Below are positions 1 through 11,985 of a stretch of 64,000 nucleotides of DNA, piece after piece. The notes below the pieces were generated by a model. It did no database searches, was not told the origin of the DNA, and saw only the letters and a program-made list of their open reading frames with translations. Within the stretch, counting starts at the first letter, position 1; each line of letters starts with the position of its first letter. A program made the translations under genes and the position numbers. The DNA comes from Warburgia ugandensis (lineage: Eukaryota; Streptophyta; Magnoliopsida; Canellales; Canellaceae), in contig CP141137.1 in the NCBI GenBank assembly GCA_035236585.1, forward strand, positions 51,234,057-51,298,056, written 5' to 3'.

Positions 1-146
1 GTGCCTTAAATGCACTTCCATCCCCCTTCTCTCATTTCCCGTGACCGAGCCACCGGCAACGACTTTCCGGCGACAGTCATCAACGGCAACTACACAGACG
101 TGATGAGCTCTCCCCTCCCTCCGCCTAACCAAACCAAGGTAGGGCT

Positions 147-2700
147 GCCCCTGTAATGACTCCAATTTTGTAATATTAAAATCCCAAGTTAGCAATGAAA
201 AGTTCAGTTTTTGAAGATAAGGGCATTTTAGTCATTTCACTATTCACCTTGACTGAACCCAGAAATTTGGTCCTAAAAATGATACCATTAGGTGTGTCTA
301 AAGGAATCCAACAAGACCAAAATCACTCAAAACGGAGTTAAAATGAGCAAGTTATGGCCCTTTGAAGTTCAGGGGCAAAAATGTAATTTTTACAAAAACA
401 GATTTAGCCTGCAAAACACAGGGTCCCGTTTTGATACGGGCACCCTTCATCTTTAACCCCCTAGAGGGTTCTAGAACGAAGGTGATTGGAGGAGAAATCA
501 CAGCCATTCTGGAGGTTTCTCCACCGCCATTCAAAGGCGGTGAGAGCCCCCTCTAGAACCCTCTTATAGCTCTATAAATAGAGCTCTTGGGCGCCTCTAA
601 TGGCAGCCTAAAAAGCTTGAAGAAAACTTGTTGTGGAGAAGCAACCTAGAGAGGAAACGAGGAGAAAAACCCAGCAACGAGCCAGGTATGCCCAAGATCC
701 CTCAAAACCCATCTTCACAGTAGTTCTAAGATCAATTTTCCTAAGTTTTTGCATGAAAAACCATGCAAAATGGAGCCCTGGAGAGTCACCAAGGACCCAG
801 GGACGTTCCCTAGGCCACACTGGTTCGACAGGGTCGAACCAGGGTGTCCTGAGGACGCCCCGGTCCCCCAAACGGGCGTGTCCGTGGACGTGCTCGCAAA
901 AGAGAGAGACGAGCGGAAAAATCCGGCACGTCTGAGGAGCATGCCGCAGATGCGCAGTGTGCTAGCAGTTCGAAATTTTCCTCTCCTTAAGAAAAGGTAG
1001 GCACATGCCGCTGATGCGCAGCACGCTAGCATTCCGCATTTTCACTCTTAAGGCCCTTATGTATGTGTGACACTAAAACGCTTATAACTTGAGATCTAGA
1101 GCTCCGATTGAGGCGCTGCAAAAGGCGTTGTGTCCGTATCGACGATGCGGACACACCCAAATTATAAAATCCCTGATCAAGGCCCAATAAAAGGTGGGCA
1201 TGAACCTTAGAATAGGATGGTGGCGCGTGCCCGCTAGACCTTTGGAAAACTGAGGATACCAAGGCCCAATTAGGACCTTAAGACACCCATAGGCATAGGG
1301 ATGGACCCCTAATGCCTAAGTAATAAGACCAACCACTCTAAAACCCATAAAAGATAGGCCAAACTAATCTTGATTCCCCAAACCATGTTCAGGAGCGTAC
1401 GAGGACAAAGGGGTTAGCGCGACCTAGCTAGGTAGGTGCTCTATCGCTATTAGATTCTTTAAAAACTCTATGATTGTTTTGAGAATACATTATTTAAGTA
1501 TATGACTTGTTTAGCATGACTTAACTTAGCATGCATGTGATAAATGCTTTATGCATAGACATGTTTTGTAAATGATTGCATATACATTATGCATAGATAT
1601 GTTTTGCAAACAATTGCATACATTGCATGATTTAAGTTCTTGCAAAAATTGCATGTCCTTGAGGGTTACCAAAAGACGCTGGAGTGCCGAGGGCCAGGCA
1701 GTTGTGAGGGACCCAAAGAAGACAGGTTTTGAAAAAGAGGTTTTTCGCTTGTTTGATCTTATGTGATTTAGGCTAGTAAGCTTGCGGGTGCTATGCCGAG
1801 GGGTTTGGGTTAGCCACCCAGCCTCTACCACTACTAGGTGGAATGGGTACCACGCCCAAAAAGGGCATGTCCCTACATCGACTACATGTGGTACAGGGGG
1901 CTACCACTGGTGTCACAGCACTGGGTCGATGTGTCATATGCCCCGTGGAGGCTATAACGCCGTGTCCTCAGGTACCCGGGGACCACACGGTGGCGTGGTC
2001 GTGGGCATAGTTTGGACCCTATGGTTTGATGATTTATATGCATTGCATATGGCATGATATGAGGTTGGTCGACCATACCATACTAGATATCCATGAGTTG
2101 GATTCAATGAAGCATCTTATGCATATCATAATGTTACGATATATATGTATATGATACTTTCGATTTTGAACTATGTGAATCCTTTAAGTCGTTAGTATTT
2201 CAGTTTGACAATGGATTTTGATATCAATATTGAACTTGGGTATTCAGACATGCACATGTTTTGAAAGAGCATATGATTTTAAAACATCTTATGCATTATA
2301 AAACTAATAGTGATAGGCTCCTACTGAGTATAGTATATACTCACCCAATCCTCAACATTTTTCAGACACAAAGTACATACTTAAAGGCAAGGAACACTTG
2401 TGATAGAAGACACCCAGACTAAGTGCAAGTAAGTAAACCCCTACCTTATCTTTCAATGTTACTTAATTGCAGTTACTCTCTAATAGTTGGGGCTGTGACT
2501 AATACTTTCTTGGGAATAATATTGATTTAAAACTTTGCCATGACTAGATAATTTGAGAATGTGTTTTGACACTTAAGGTTTTTATGAAAGATTGTTTTCC
2601 AAAACAAAAAAGATTTTCATGCATTCCATACTTATAAAACAAGAGATCTCACCTTTTTATCAAAATTGCATCATATAAAAACCCGGGTCGTCGCAGCCCC
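147..2700 (+). mobile_element. Solo LTR (152-2695) with GCCCC target duplication, Ty3/gypsy type
   Basis: The element begins TGTAATGAC at 152 and ends GGGTCGTCGCA at 2695. It is flanked by identical 5-bp duplications GCCCC at 147-151 and 2696-2700. No primer binding site or coding region follows, so it is a solo LTR of about 2.54 kb, the usual product of recombination between the two LTRs of one element. A TATA box sits at 573-580. It lies inside the LTR of the older element around it. The TGTAATG start and the AAACCCGGG-type end resemble those of the solo LTR at 25518-29375, so both are probably Tekay/Del-like. Confidence 0.85.
573..580 (+). promoter_or_regulatory. TATA box of the nested solo LTR
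   Basis: TATAAATA lies in a good context (CTCTATAAATAGAGCTC) about 420 bases into the LTR. LTR promoters usually sit at such a U3/R position. Function is inferred from sequence only. Confidence 0.5.
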
Positions 2701-3179
2701 GCTCTTTTCTCCATGCTTTTCCCAAGTTTTATCAACTTGTAAATGCCGGGAAACGGCGTGAACTTGTCATTTTTCAGTAAAGTTCAGGCATTACTGGTTT
2801 TCTCAAAATAACTCGATAAAACAGTATTAGATGACGATATGAACCATTCATCTTGAGTCTGATGATGCAAGGAACAAACCCATGAAATTTCATGGTGATC
2901 GGACAGCTAGGGATGCCGAAAAACCACAAAAATAGTAGGATGAGGGTTTTTATAAACGTGGTAAAAATCGTTAAAAAAATGGCAGATAATGAAGGAATTT
3001 GCAGAAATGGAGGGTGAAAATTGAATGTATATGAAAAATTGGACAAAATGGTGTAAAAATCATAAAAAAAAATGGAGCACCAGGGGTCGTTGGGGACCGG
3101 ATTCTGGCAGTCGTCTCCGCGACAGTGAACCAGTCCGGTCACCGTCCCCAACAACGGCGACTTGCGATAGGGCGGCCAG

Positions 3180-3500
3180 TATATCGGGCGGGAGCACACA
3201 CGCGACATGCGGCTCAACTATAGTGCGAAGAGCGACACACGGCACAACCGCAAAGCAACACGCGACACCACAATAGTGCCACGCGTCGACTCCCGACACA
3301 ACCAAGCACGACGCGCGGCATGATGTGCGCGCGCCACGCGGTGCGCGATATGCAGGGCAACGCATGCACGCCATGCGATGCACTACGCACGCGACATGTG
3401 GTGTGACGTACACACACCACACGGTGAGCGACGCGCGGTGTGACATGTGCATGCCACATGCGCAACACACATGTAGCACACATGTGCGCCGATCCTTGTT
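3180..3500. repeat. CpG-rich ACGC/GCAC low-complexity tract inside an LTR
   Basis: The tract is dense in short words such as CACGCGAC, GCGCGCC, GCATGC and ACACAC, and is far richer in G+C and CpG than its AT-rich neighbours. Open frames on both strands here (rich in Cys, Arg, His, Val) are composition artefacts. No exact period is visible by eye. Confidence 0.6.
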
Positions 3501-4315
3501 TCCTAATTTTGGGTTTTCTAACTGTCCGTTCATAAAAAAAAGGTGATTCTAGGAGCTATAGAGGTCTAAATCACGATCTGAAAGAGGCGTTGTAATCGTC
3601 ACAATAAGGTGGACCTAGATTTAAGATAAAAATCTAGTTTGGAATACCTTTTTAATATCAAACTACTAAATACTATTAGATTATTTAAATCAAGCTGATC
3701 AATATATGATCAAGCCTTAGACTTTGGTTGTATATATCAAACATGAGATGATCTAGGAGATTATAAGGGCAGATCACATGGAATTGCTAAGAAAAAATGA
3801 TCTTGACGATCGATCTGAGCAACTACCTTAAGATGTGTTATTCAAGAGTGATTTGACTGTCAAATCAATACATGATTATAAAGATACTTGTGACTCACTA
3901 AACAAAATAGAAATTTTAGGGGTCATGATGAAAATGAGAGGTTTAACAATCAATGATAACTTATGATGTGACAGGTACATCAGGGTGTATTACTTGATAT
4001 CGCTTATGCGCCTGATTGGAGTACCGCATTATAGAGGTGGGTGATTTCATTTGTGATTTTCCACGACTTCTCAAATCATGACTTAGTGATTGAAACTTTG
4101 AGGCATAGGTTTGTATGCCCTATCATGCTGTATTAGATCATTTTCAGTATGCATCACCGATATGCTTGCTACTTCCCTTGTAAATGTTTTATGCATTGTT
4201 TTTGGCATATTTCAGTTACATTGACTTGACTATTGAGATGTTTGACATGTGGGAGTCTCTATGCCTTGATGATTCAGACTATTGAGCTTGTGACGGGATA
4301 CATCCCTCTTCCCCT

Positions 4316-4490
4316 GTGAGTGCCTGAGTGCCCCTTGTGGGTGAAAGGGTGAAAGTGGGCATGAAATGCATCTTTCCGTGAGTGCCTGAGTGCCCGTGTG
4401 GGTAAAAGGTGAAAGCGGAACTAGAACGCGCTTTATCGTGAGTGCCTGAGTGCCCCATTGTAGGTGAAAGGGTGAAAGTGGATGGTATTG
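4316..4490 (+). repeat. About 60-bp tandem repeat, three units, in the LTR
   Basis: Three consecutive units start with GTGAGTGCCTGAGTGCC at 4316, 4378 and 4438. Each continues with a GGTGAAAGGGTGAAAG-like core, slightly changed in the middle unit. Unit lengths are 62, 60 and about 53 bases. It is a short array inside the LTR of the Tekay/Del-like element. Confidence 0.85.
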
Positions 4491-5342
4491 AAAGTTGACC
4501 TCACGTTGCTGTGAGCGTACCTGAGATACTCATAGGGCTTGACCATGTATGATGTTTCGATACTTTTGATATGCATTCATGTTGTACTCTGGATATAGAC
4601 TCACGTGGTTATGGATTACTTGTATTTGCATATATTTTTGAATTTTGCATGTCCTGACACTATGACTTATGTTGCCTTATTATATCATGGATTTGGTATA
4701 TTCTTCATCGTATGAATCTGAGATTTTTGTACCATGTCACTTCTTATCGTTTTATATTGAATGTAAATCACCTACACAAGCATAGCTTGTTGTGGCATTG
4801 CTTTGTTTTGCAATGCCTCAGAGTCGGAGCGCGATAGTTAGATAGGGTAGCGGGTGGACTATCGCGGATCTGGACGAGGACATAAGAACCCTTTGCTTTT
4901 TATATTCAGAGACATAGTAGTGTATGTCTTTAGATTGGTATCAGACTTTTGGTACTCTAGCTGGATATTTGTATATTTTGATAGATTAGACTCATACCAC
5001 TGTATAATGTATATATGCTTACACATGGATGATGTGATGATTTTGGATGGACCCTGGAGCTTCGAGACTTTTATTATCATCATATCTTTGCAGTTGCATA
5101 ATTTCTCGTAGTTTTGTATTTGAGCATGCTTGAAGTGTCTGAATCTGATTTGGTTCAGCATTGTAGTTTTGGGGTGTAAATGACCCTCGAGGTTTTCCTT
5201 ATTAGGTATTTTTCCTTGATGCTGCAAAAAATTTCTAAATATTTGAGTTTTATTTCAGGGATCCCGCCTATTTTGTAATAATAAATTTTTTACTATTAAT
5301 ATATGTATTGGAAAAAGATTTTAGAAAACCCGGGGTGTTACA

Positions 5343-7774
5343 GTTTGGTATCAGAGCCTAGCTTTATTCCATCATCACCACTCTAAGAGTCTCATTAGAG
5401 TTATAGCCCATAAGTTTATGACTTAGACTGAGAGAGGAGAAATACTTATACAATGTGTTATTGGGTTGTTAACAGATGGCTCCTCAGCAGAGGACTAGGT
5501 CTACCCCCGCTCCACTAGTTGCTACCCCTACCTCAACATCAAGGTAAGGGGAGCATGAGGCAAACGTAGTGGCTCACGTAGTTCAAAGCCTCATGCCACA
5601 TCTCACCGAGCATATTATGCAACAAGTTCAGGCAGAGATGCAGGCTATGCACTCTGTCCACCCGACGACAACTATAGCAGTCCAGGGGGACACAGCAGTA
5701 CAATCGTCTCATCCAATACCGGCAGCTCCTATGTAAGGAGCTACATAGGGGGGATCCTCAAGCACATGTGTTTCACCAACTGAGCAGCTCAAGAGGTTTC
5801 GAAGGATGGTGCCCACATTTCATGGAGAAGGAGATACAGTAGTAGCAAAAAGATGGTTGTTTGAGGTGGAAAAGGCCTTTGAGGGGATGGAGATCCCACC
5901 TGATGATCAGGTTAGGTTAGCGACATACCTATTGGTTGAAGAGGCTGGGTTTTGGTGGAGGACTTACTAGTAGACACCCCCCCATCCTTCGCACCATTAT
6001 CATGGGAGGACTTCCGCAGGATCTTCGATGAGCAATACTTCCCTCTTCATGGCATGCAGGGCCTGAAGAGGGAGTTTGCATGTTATCTCAGGGGAGTATG
6101 ACGGTTCAGCAGTATTTGAACTGGTTTACTAGACTATAGAGGTTTGCAGCTACTCCTTTTGCCTCAAATCAGGAGGCGGTAGATAGATTCATTGATGGGT
6201 TGGTGCCACAGTTGAGGCACAAAGTACTTATTGCACACCCGACTACGGTGAGGCAGGTTGCAAACAGGGCTTCAGTGCCCAAGAGAGATTCGCTATGGAG
6301 TAGAGGAGAGATGAGTCAGCCCTTTAAGGGTAAGAGACCCTTCGCATCCACACAGCCTTAGGGAGGCCCTGACTAGCAGTATCGTCCCAGGAAAAGGAGA
6401 GGTCAAAGTAGGAGAGTGTGTCCTCATTGTAAGGCCGACACTTGGGGCGATTGTGCCCAGGACAGGGCTGTTCACATCAGGGCCCACACCAACGCCATCA
6501 GTCCCAGCATGAGCACCAGCAGCGACAGTAGCCTTTTCAGCCAAGTTAGTCATTTAAGTGTTATGGTTGTGGCGAGACAGGGCATATGAGGAGAGAGTCC
6601 TCAAGAGGTCCGGGAGACAGGCCACCGAGGATCGATGCCACCGCGGAGGCAGCGCTACGCAATCAAGGTCGAGTCTTCGCCATCACTTTTGGGGGCAGGC
6701 ACAGGCCTTGAACCAGGTGGTGGAAGGTACCTTTCTGGTAGCTAATAGACATGCCAGAGTTCTTTTCAATTCGGGGTCTACCCACTCATTTATTACATGT
6801 ACATTTGCATCATGCATCAACTTGCACACATGGCAGCTAGCATTCGGGTTAGATGTGTCGACACCAGCAGGAGAGACTGTGGAGGCTACTGAGTACCTTA
6901 AAAGGGTACCAGTGGAGATATCAGGTGTTAGGATGGATGCCGACCTCATTCTATTAGATATGATGGATTTTGATGTTATCTTGGGGATGGATTGGCTAGC
7001 GACGTTCTGGGTCACCATAGACTGTCGTAAGAAGCAGATTATGTGTAGTGTACCTGGTTGACCGGTGGTTGTAGTCCAGGGCAGGAGTGTTAGTGGCCCT
7101 TGTGTTATCTCAGCTATGAGAGCAGCTCGATGTTACGCTCGAGGTTGTTGAGTGTTTTTGGCTTGCATCATGACGACTGATAGGCAGCAGCCACGGATTG
7201 AGGATATGAATGTGATGCGAGATTTTGCTAATGTATTTCCAAACGAGCTACCAGGACTACCTCTATGCAGGGAGATCGATTTTACCATATACTTGGTGCC
7301 GGGTATAGTGCCTATATCTAAGGTGCCCTATAGGATGGCCCCTGTAGAGTTGAGGGAGCTTCAGGTATAGTTGCAGGAGCTTCTGGATAAGGGTTTCATC
7401 AGGCCGAGTGGATCTCCTTGGGGAGCACCAATCCTCTTCATTAAAAAGAAGGATGGATCATTGAGGCTATGCATAGACTACCTGTTATTGAACAGTGTTA
7501 CTATGAAGAACCAGTATCCCTTGCCTCGTATTAATGACTTGTTTTACCAGTTGCAGTCGGCACAGGTATTCTCTAAGATTGACTTGAGATCAGGCTACCA
7601 CCAGTTAAGGATTAGGGAAGAGGATATCCCTAAGACTGCGTTTAGGAGTCGATATGACCATTATGAGTTTTTGGTGATGCCCTTTAGGCTAACGAAGCAC
7701 CGACAATGTTCATAGATTTGATGAATAGGGTATTCCGAGCCTATTTAGACTAGTTCATGATTGCCTATTTAGAT
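5343..7774 (+). mobile_element. Internal region of the Tekay/Del-like Ty3/gypsy element: gag, protease, partial RT
   Basis: A tRNA-Met primer binding site at 5346 opens the internal region. A gag-like region follows from about 5475. A CCHC zinc knuckle (CYGCGETGH) lies at about 6558-6590, an aspartic-protease-like segment (LFNSGSTHSFIT) near 6748, and reverse transcriptase blocks run from about 7150 to 7740 ([28 protein letters not shown]). The order gag-PR-RT is that of Ty3/gypsy. The element is broken with many lesions and no integrase, RNase H or 3' LTR follows. Pol sequence stops near 7774, where unrelated LTR-like sequence begins. An old fossil. Confidence 0.85.
5346..5358 (+). other. 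Primer binding site (initiator tRNA-Met)
   Basis: TGGTATCAGAGCC, complementary to the 3' end of plant initiator tRNA-Met, lies three bases after the LTR end TTACA. The same site is used by the chromovirus at 40131. Confidence 0.9.
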
Positions 7775-7964
7775 TTATGTAAGTTTCATTGGTTAAATAG
7801 ATTTCAATTTTCAATTTATTGATATTTAATTTCTATCATTTTTTAATTTTTAAACAATTAATTTTTATTTAAACTCTATCTTTCTAAGTTAAGTCCTTAG
7901 GATCGACTCGCACTTACTTCAGCTACACTACAATAGCTCATGCACTTACGCTAAACAATCAACA
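7775..7964 (+). mobile_element. LTR 3'-end fragment, same family type as 57240-59257
   Basis: After an AT-rich lead-in, the block GGATCGACTCGCACTTAC, then CAATAGCTCATGCACTTACG and CTAAACAATCAACA closely parallels the last 80 bases of the LTR at 57240-59257 (GGATTGACTTGTACTTGC, AGCCCGTGCACTTGCAG, TTAAACATCAACA). Ends of this kind occur in Athila/Tat-type gypsy LTRs, an assignment from memory and therefore tentative. The left boundary against the Tekay/Del-like pol sequence is approximate. A fossil fragment. Confidence 0.5.
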
Positions 7965-7970
7965 TCTGGG

Positions 7971-8215
7971 TTCTAATGTAGTATGTCACTTTCAAGGGAA
8001 CTCTCTAACAACCCTTGCCTATTTTCCACTACACCTGGGATTTGACGCAACGCGTCACTTCTAAGGAAACACCTTAGTGGCCCTTCCCTATTTTCCACTA
8101 CACACGGGATTTAATGCAGCGTGTCACTTCTAGGGGAATGCTCTAGCAGCTCTTATCCATTTTCTACTGCATTCGGGATCCAATGCAGTGTGTTGCTTAT
8201 GGGAAATGCCCTAGC
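7971..8215 (+). repeat. 69-bp tandem repeat, about 3.5 units
   Basis: Units begin near 7971, 8041, 8110 and 8179. Each holds a TGTCACTT-type block, a run of AACNCYCTAGC-like bases, CCCTATTTTCCACTACA and a closing GGGA. The last unit is cut short. The units differ at several positions, so the array is not recent. Confidence 0.8.
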
Positions 8216-8403
8216 TTGAGGGAGTGTCATAAGTTGATTTATGCATGGAGTTTGTCATGGATTTTCCTTGCCAGTTGGCATCGGACACAAAACCCTCCTC
8301 CTTTATTCAGGCTTGGGACTGGCTATGATAAAGCCATATAGAACTAAAACCACATAGGCAGAGTTGATTAGGACAATGTACATAAAAAAAAATAAAACTT
8401 GAA

Positions 8404-8567
8404 GGGGAGCCCTAGTGCAATAGTAGAGTTGTCATCGTGTGACCTTGAGATCAAGAGTTCAAGGTGTGGAAACAGCCTCTTGCAAAATGCAAGGCAAGGC
8501 TGCAACTATAAATTCCACTCCTTTCTTGTACCCCGCATACATGAGTGCTTCGTGCTCTGGGTAGCCT
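8404..8567 (+). mobile_element. Au SINE, diverged
   Basis: The copy starts GGGGAGCCCTAGTGCAAT (diverged tRNA-like A box region), contains GACCTTGAGATCAAGAGTT (B box region), CAGCCTCTTGCAAAATGCAA and GCTTCGTGCTCTGG, matching the known Au SINE layout. Flanks share ACATAAAA-type A-rich sequence that may be a degenerate target duplication. Confidence 0.8.
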
Positions 8568-9199
8568 TTACATAAAATAAAAATTCTGCATTCAATTGAT
8601 CGCAAGAGTTTCTAGTTTTTGTCTGTTTACCAAAACTTCTACTTCCTCTGGTCTCTTGAATGGGCCTATGGGGTGCTCATCCCTCATCCCTCTTTAGAAT
8701 CTCCCCGTTCATTAATGCTTCAAGCACAAAACAATTTCTTTCCTACTTTTTGCTGCCACACACTTTTTTCTTCCTCTTGAAACTGAAGTCTTATCCAGTT
8801 CTGAAGTCCTATCCAGTTCTATAAATGCCGCTACTCTGCAAGTCTCACAAATGTGAAGTTTGAATAAGATGATGCAAGAAACTGTAGAACTGAAAAGTGA
8901 CAGGATAACATGGAAGTGTAGAAATGAAAAAGAGTCGTTATGCTTTTGAATTTACTTTCAATCGGATCACTTTTTTAGATACCTTGATTGTCTACTGCAG
9001 AACTACTCCCTTGATAAATCTTATGTAAAAATGTGTTGGTGGCTTTCTTGATACACTACTGTTGCCTCTTTAGTTAATCTCAGTCTTCTATAAGGATCTT
9101 TGGACATTGATGATGGAAGTATACTCAATATCTTTAGATTTTGTTTTGCCTATTCATTACTGCTTAAAATTTATGTTCATTGACATGATCTGCATTAAA
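8568..9199. other. Intergenic, no gene seen
   Basis: AT-rich sequence between two Au SINEs with no coding frame of note, no clear element ends and no RNA gene. Confidence 0.5.
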
Positions 9200-9364
9200 G
9201 GGGAGCCTTGACGCAATGGTAGAATTGTCGTCATGTGACTTAGAAGACACAGGTTGAGGCGTTGAAATAGCCTGTTGACAAAATGCAAAGTAAGGCTGCA
9301 TGCTATAGAACCTTTATGGTTCCCCCTTCCACGGAAGCTTTGTGCTCTGGGCTGCCTTTTTTTA
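9200..9364 (+). mobile_element. Au SINE, diverged
   Basis: GGGGAGCCTTGACGCAATGG begins the copy, followed by GTCGTCATGTGAC, an altered B box, AAATGCAAAGTAAGGCTGC and a closing GGGCTGCC plus T run. The B box is degraded, so it is unlikely to be transcribed by RNA polymerase III. Confidence 0.85.
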
Positions 9365-11848
9365 TTCTCTAACTGAGTTTTACACAACTTTCTCCAAGAA
9401 ATCATTAGTATTCTTGAAAATCTCCTTTTAAAATTTTGAAAAATGAAAATGAAATTGGCATGTTGGTTGTGGCCTCCTGCAAGAAATCTTCAGATATAAA
9501 TCGGGTTTTACAATGATCTTAATCCTCACAGAACCCCGGATGACATCTGATCAGGAAAATTACTTGATATTTGGATGCCCCGTGACATAGAACACATGAA
9601 ATGCACGATAAGTTTTCGAAGTCCTGTGATCTTTTAAGAATAAGAATGCAGCTAAAACGTCCGTTTTCCGCACTGGACCATCATGTCCTAGTGATCAAAT
9701 GGGTTGTGCATTCTTGTCCGCCTAGACAATGTGGCAGTTTCAATGCTTCTATTTTCTTTTGTGTCTGTAAATATTGTGCTCTTATGTTGTCCATCCACCA
9801 AAAGAAATGGAAGGAGAAATATGAAAGTGCACTAGAGATGTGAGGGAGTTGCTCTTTGAAAACAAATATCTTCGGCATAGGAAAAACATCATCGGAAGAA
9901 GATCATAACTCCATCTAAATTTGCAAATGAAAGTCTTGTTAAAATAGAAAGGACCATGGCTGAGCCTTATGAATTATTGTCTGCAGTGAACAATGAAGTA
10001 TTTTGGTCTTTTTAATACCTTTCATTTTAACTCCAGAAAAATTTTCAGAAATTGTGCTTCACTTAAAAATTGTCTCACAATGACAAAAGAGCCCATATGA
10101 AGTTTAGTTTCCCACATTGTGGTTTTCTTAAAATAGACAAAAAAAAATGCTCTTAGGTGTAATTTGGGAAATCGTAATATTTGTAGGTACTTGAGCATAA
10201 TATTAGAAGGCAAATCCCTCACACATTTTCACCCTCTCATTAAATCCAATCCTTGGCCAAAAGGGAAACCAATGACTCAGAACATGTGAGGCTGTAACAG
10301 AGCATATATTCCAAAGGAGTTGTTGAGCAGTCTGTGCTAGATTGTTTACTGAAAATTTGTGATTTAAGAGACATCATGTGTTTCCACTATTTTGAAAAAT
10401 CATGATAAAATTGTCTTAACCCATCAAATTTAAAACATAATTTTTATGATTTTATAAAGGAAAATGATATTCCCAGCCCCTTATATTGACATTACTCCTG
10501 CCCCTATTGGTCTTTTGGTCATTTACATATGTAAAGTGTTAACTTTAAACCTATAAACTAGAAAGACAGGAAACTAGTGTAAATGACCAAAACACTAATT
10601 GGGGGTGAGAGTAAGATCATTACAAGGGTTGGGGATATAAGTTTCCTTTTAGAAAATCTCAGGAATCCCTGCTCATGGGTTGTATCCAAACGGTATCTTG
10701 GTGTATCTAACAGCTTCTGTACAGGGCTTATAGTGACTAAGGGATATTCGTTCACTGAAAAGTGACCGACTATAATGCTTTATGTTATCGTGTACGTGTC
10801 ACGCAGTGAAGTAGGACGAAGCCCATAATCTGCTAGACGTTCCGATCATTGTATAAATGCTTAAGGTTGTGGCTGTTCACAGCATTAGAAGTTTGTTGGT
10901 TCACTGTTTTCTGATTGAGTAATGCAAAATGGACGCCGTCGAAGGGGCCTTACTTTTGTGTACTCGATGTGATTGCTCCGGCTTCAGATGTCAAGCTGTT
11001 AGAAGGCATGCACATTGGATTGTGTGATTTTAGCATCTGAAAAACTGTACTCTGTGACGAGCGTTAGAAACTTGTATAAATAATGGTCTAAATTTAACTC
11101 TCAAAAACACGGATTTTTAACTTTTTAATGTGTGTGAATCGTCCAATCATCTTGATCTTTTGTTTACAAGATATGCAAAGCACCATAAATCAAAGTTGGC
11201 TGCATGATTGTGACACGGGCACAAGAGCGAGTCTGAATCATGAAGCTCAGAAGGGGGTCCTTATGCTAATATAGGGTGCTGCACAAGTGTGCACCTTGCA
11301 AGGCTCATCTGAATCATGAATAAAGACAAGAGTCACTTGATCAAGAGCAGATAAATTTTAATCAGGATGGCAGATCTGAGACAAGCTTCATGGTAAACAT
11401 TTAGCTTCTCTCGAAGCATAAATAAGGCCTAATAGATCACAGGGCTTGGATCATTCAATCAAGTACGAACTAGAGTAAAGGGGCTGGATCGTTGATGTTC
11501 TATGGTGCAGGTCTATCATCTGTGAAATCTGGCGCATGCTTGACCATCTAACATAATTGGCATTGTCGATCGTGATATTGGGGCTTCCACTAGTAGTACT
11601 GGAGGATAAAAAATTATCCAAATAAAGCAGGCTTGTCGGCTCCGGTATGATATTGGGGCTCAATCTGTTCCCTTTTTAGTCCTTCGTCGGGACATCTTTT
11701 GTGTCCCAGACGAGGAGATTTACGTCAATATTGTACACCGTCTGAGAAGTTTGACGTGATCCTGTGCTGTAGATTGAGCAATTGAGTTAGACTGGGGACA
11801 ACCTTTTCTTAGAAAATTTCCGGTTTTACATCCAATCCTGCTCGAGAA
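9365..11848. other. Intergenic; one weak coding-like relic near 9790-10016
   Basis: No intact gene. From about 9790 to 10016 the plus strand reads as Lys/Glu-rich peptide pieces in shifting frames (KKWKEKYESALEM, RELLFENKYLRHRK, TPSKFANESLVKIE), which could be a decayed exon of an unrecognised gene or chance. The rest (10017-11848) shows only AT-rich sequence. Confidence 0.35.
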
Positions 11849-11985
11849 GGGGAGCCTTGGCACAATGGTATAGTGTTGTCCTGACTTTGAGGTCATGGGT
11901 TCAAGGCATAGAAATCTTGCAAAATGTAAGGTAAAACTGCATATTATTGGCCCTTATACTCTACCCTTCCTTAAATTCCATTCTC
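11849..11985 (+). mobile_element. Au SINE, 3'-shortened
   Basis: GGGGAGCCTTGGCACAATGG and GAGGTCATGGGTTCAAGGC give well kept A and B boxes. CTTGCAAAATGTAAGG follows, and the copy fades after CCCTTATACTCTACCC, so the final GGGCTGCCC part is lost or unrecognisable. Confidence 0.8.

Larger units (their letters stand above)
1..5342 (+). mobile_element. 5' LTR of a Tekay/Del-like Ty3/gypsy element, split by a nested solo LTR
   Basis: The segment directly before the primer binding site at 5346 ends in AAACCCGGGGTGTTACA, the usual end of plant Tekay/Del-type gypsy LTRs. It therefore reads as the 3' end of a 5' LTR. Its left part (1-146) is separated from the rest (2701-5342) by a nested solo LTR. 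The true LTR start was not found and may lie outside the window. Inside it are a CpG-rich low-complexity tract (about 3180-3500) and a 60-bp tandem repeat (4316-4490). The family is inferred from the ends and the following gag-pol. Old fossil. Confidence 0.6.

Noticed and set aside
3060-3546. Cys/Arg/His-rich frames of up to 157 codons
   Set aside because: Low-complexity CpG-rich DNA opens both strands equally; no recognisable protein.
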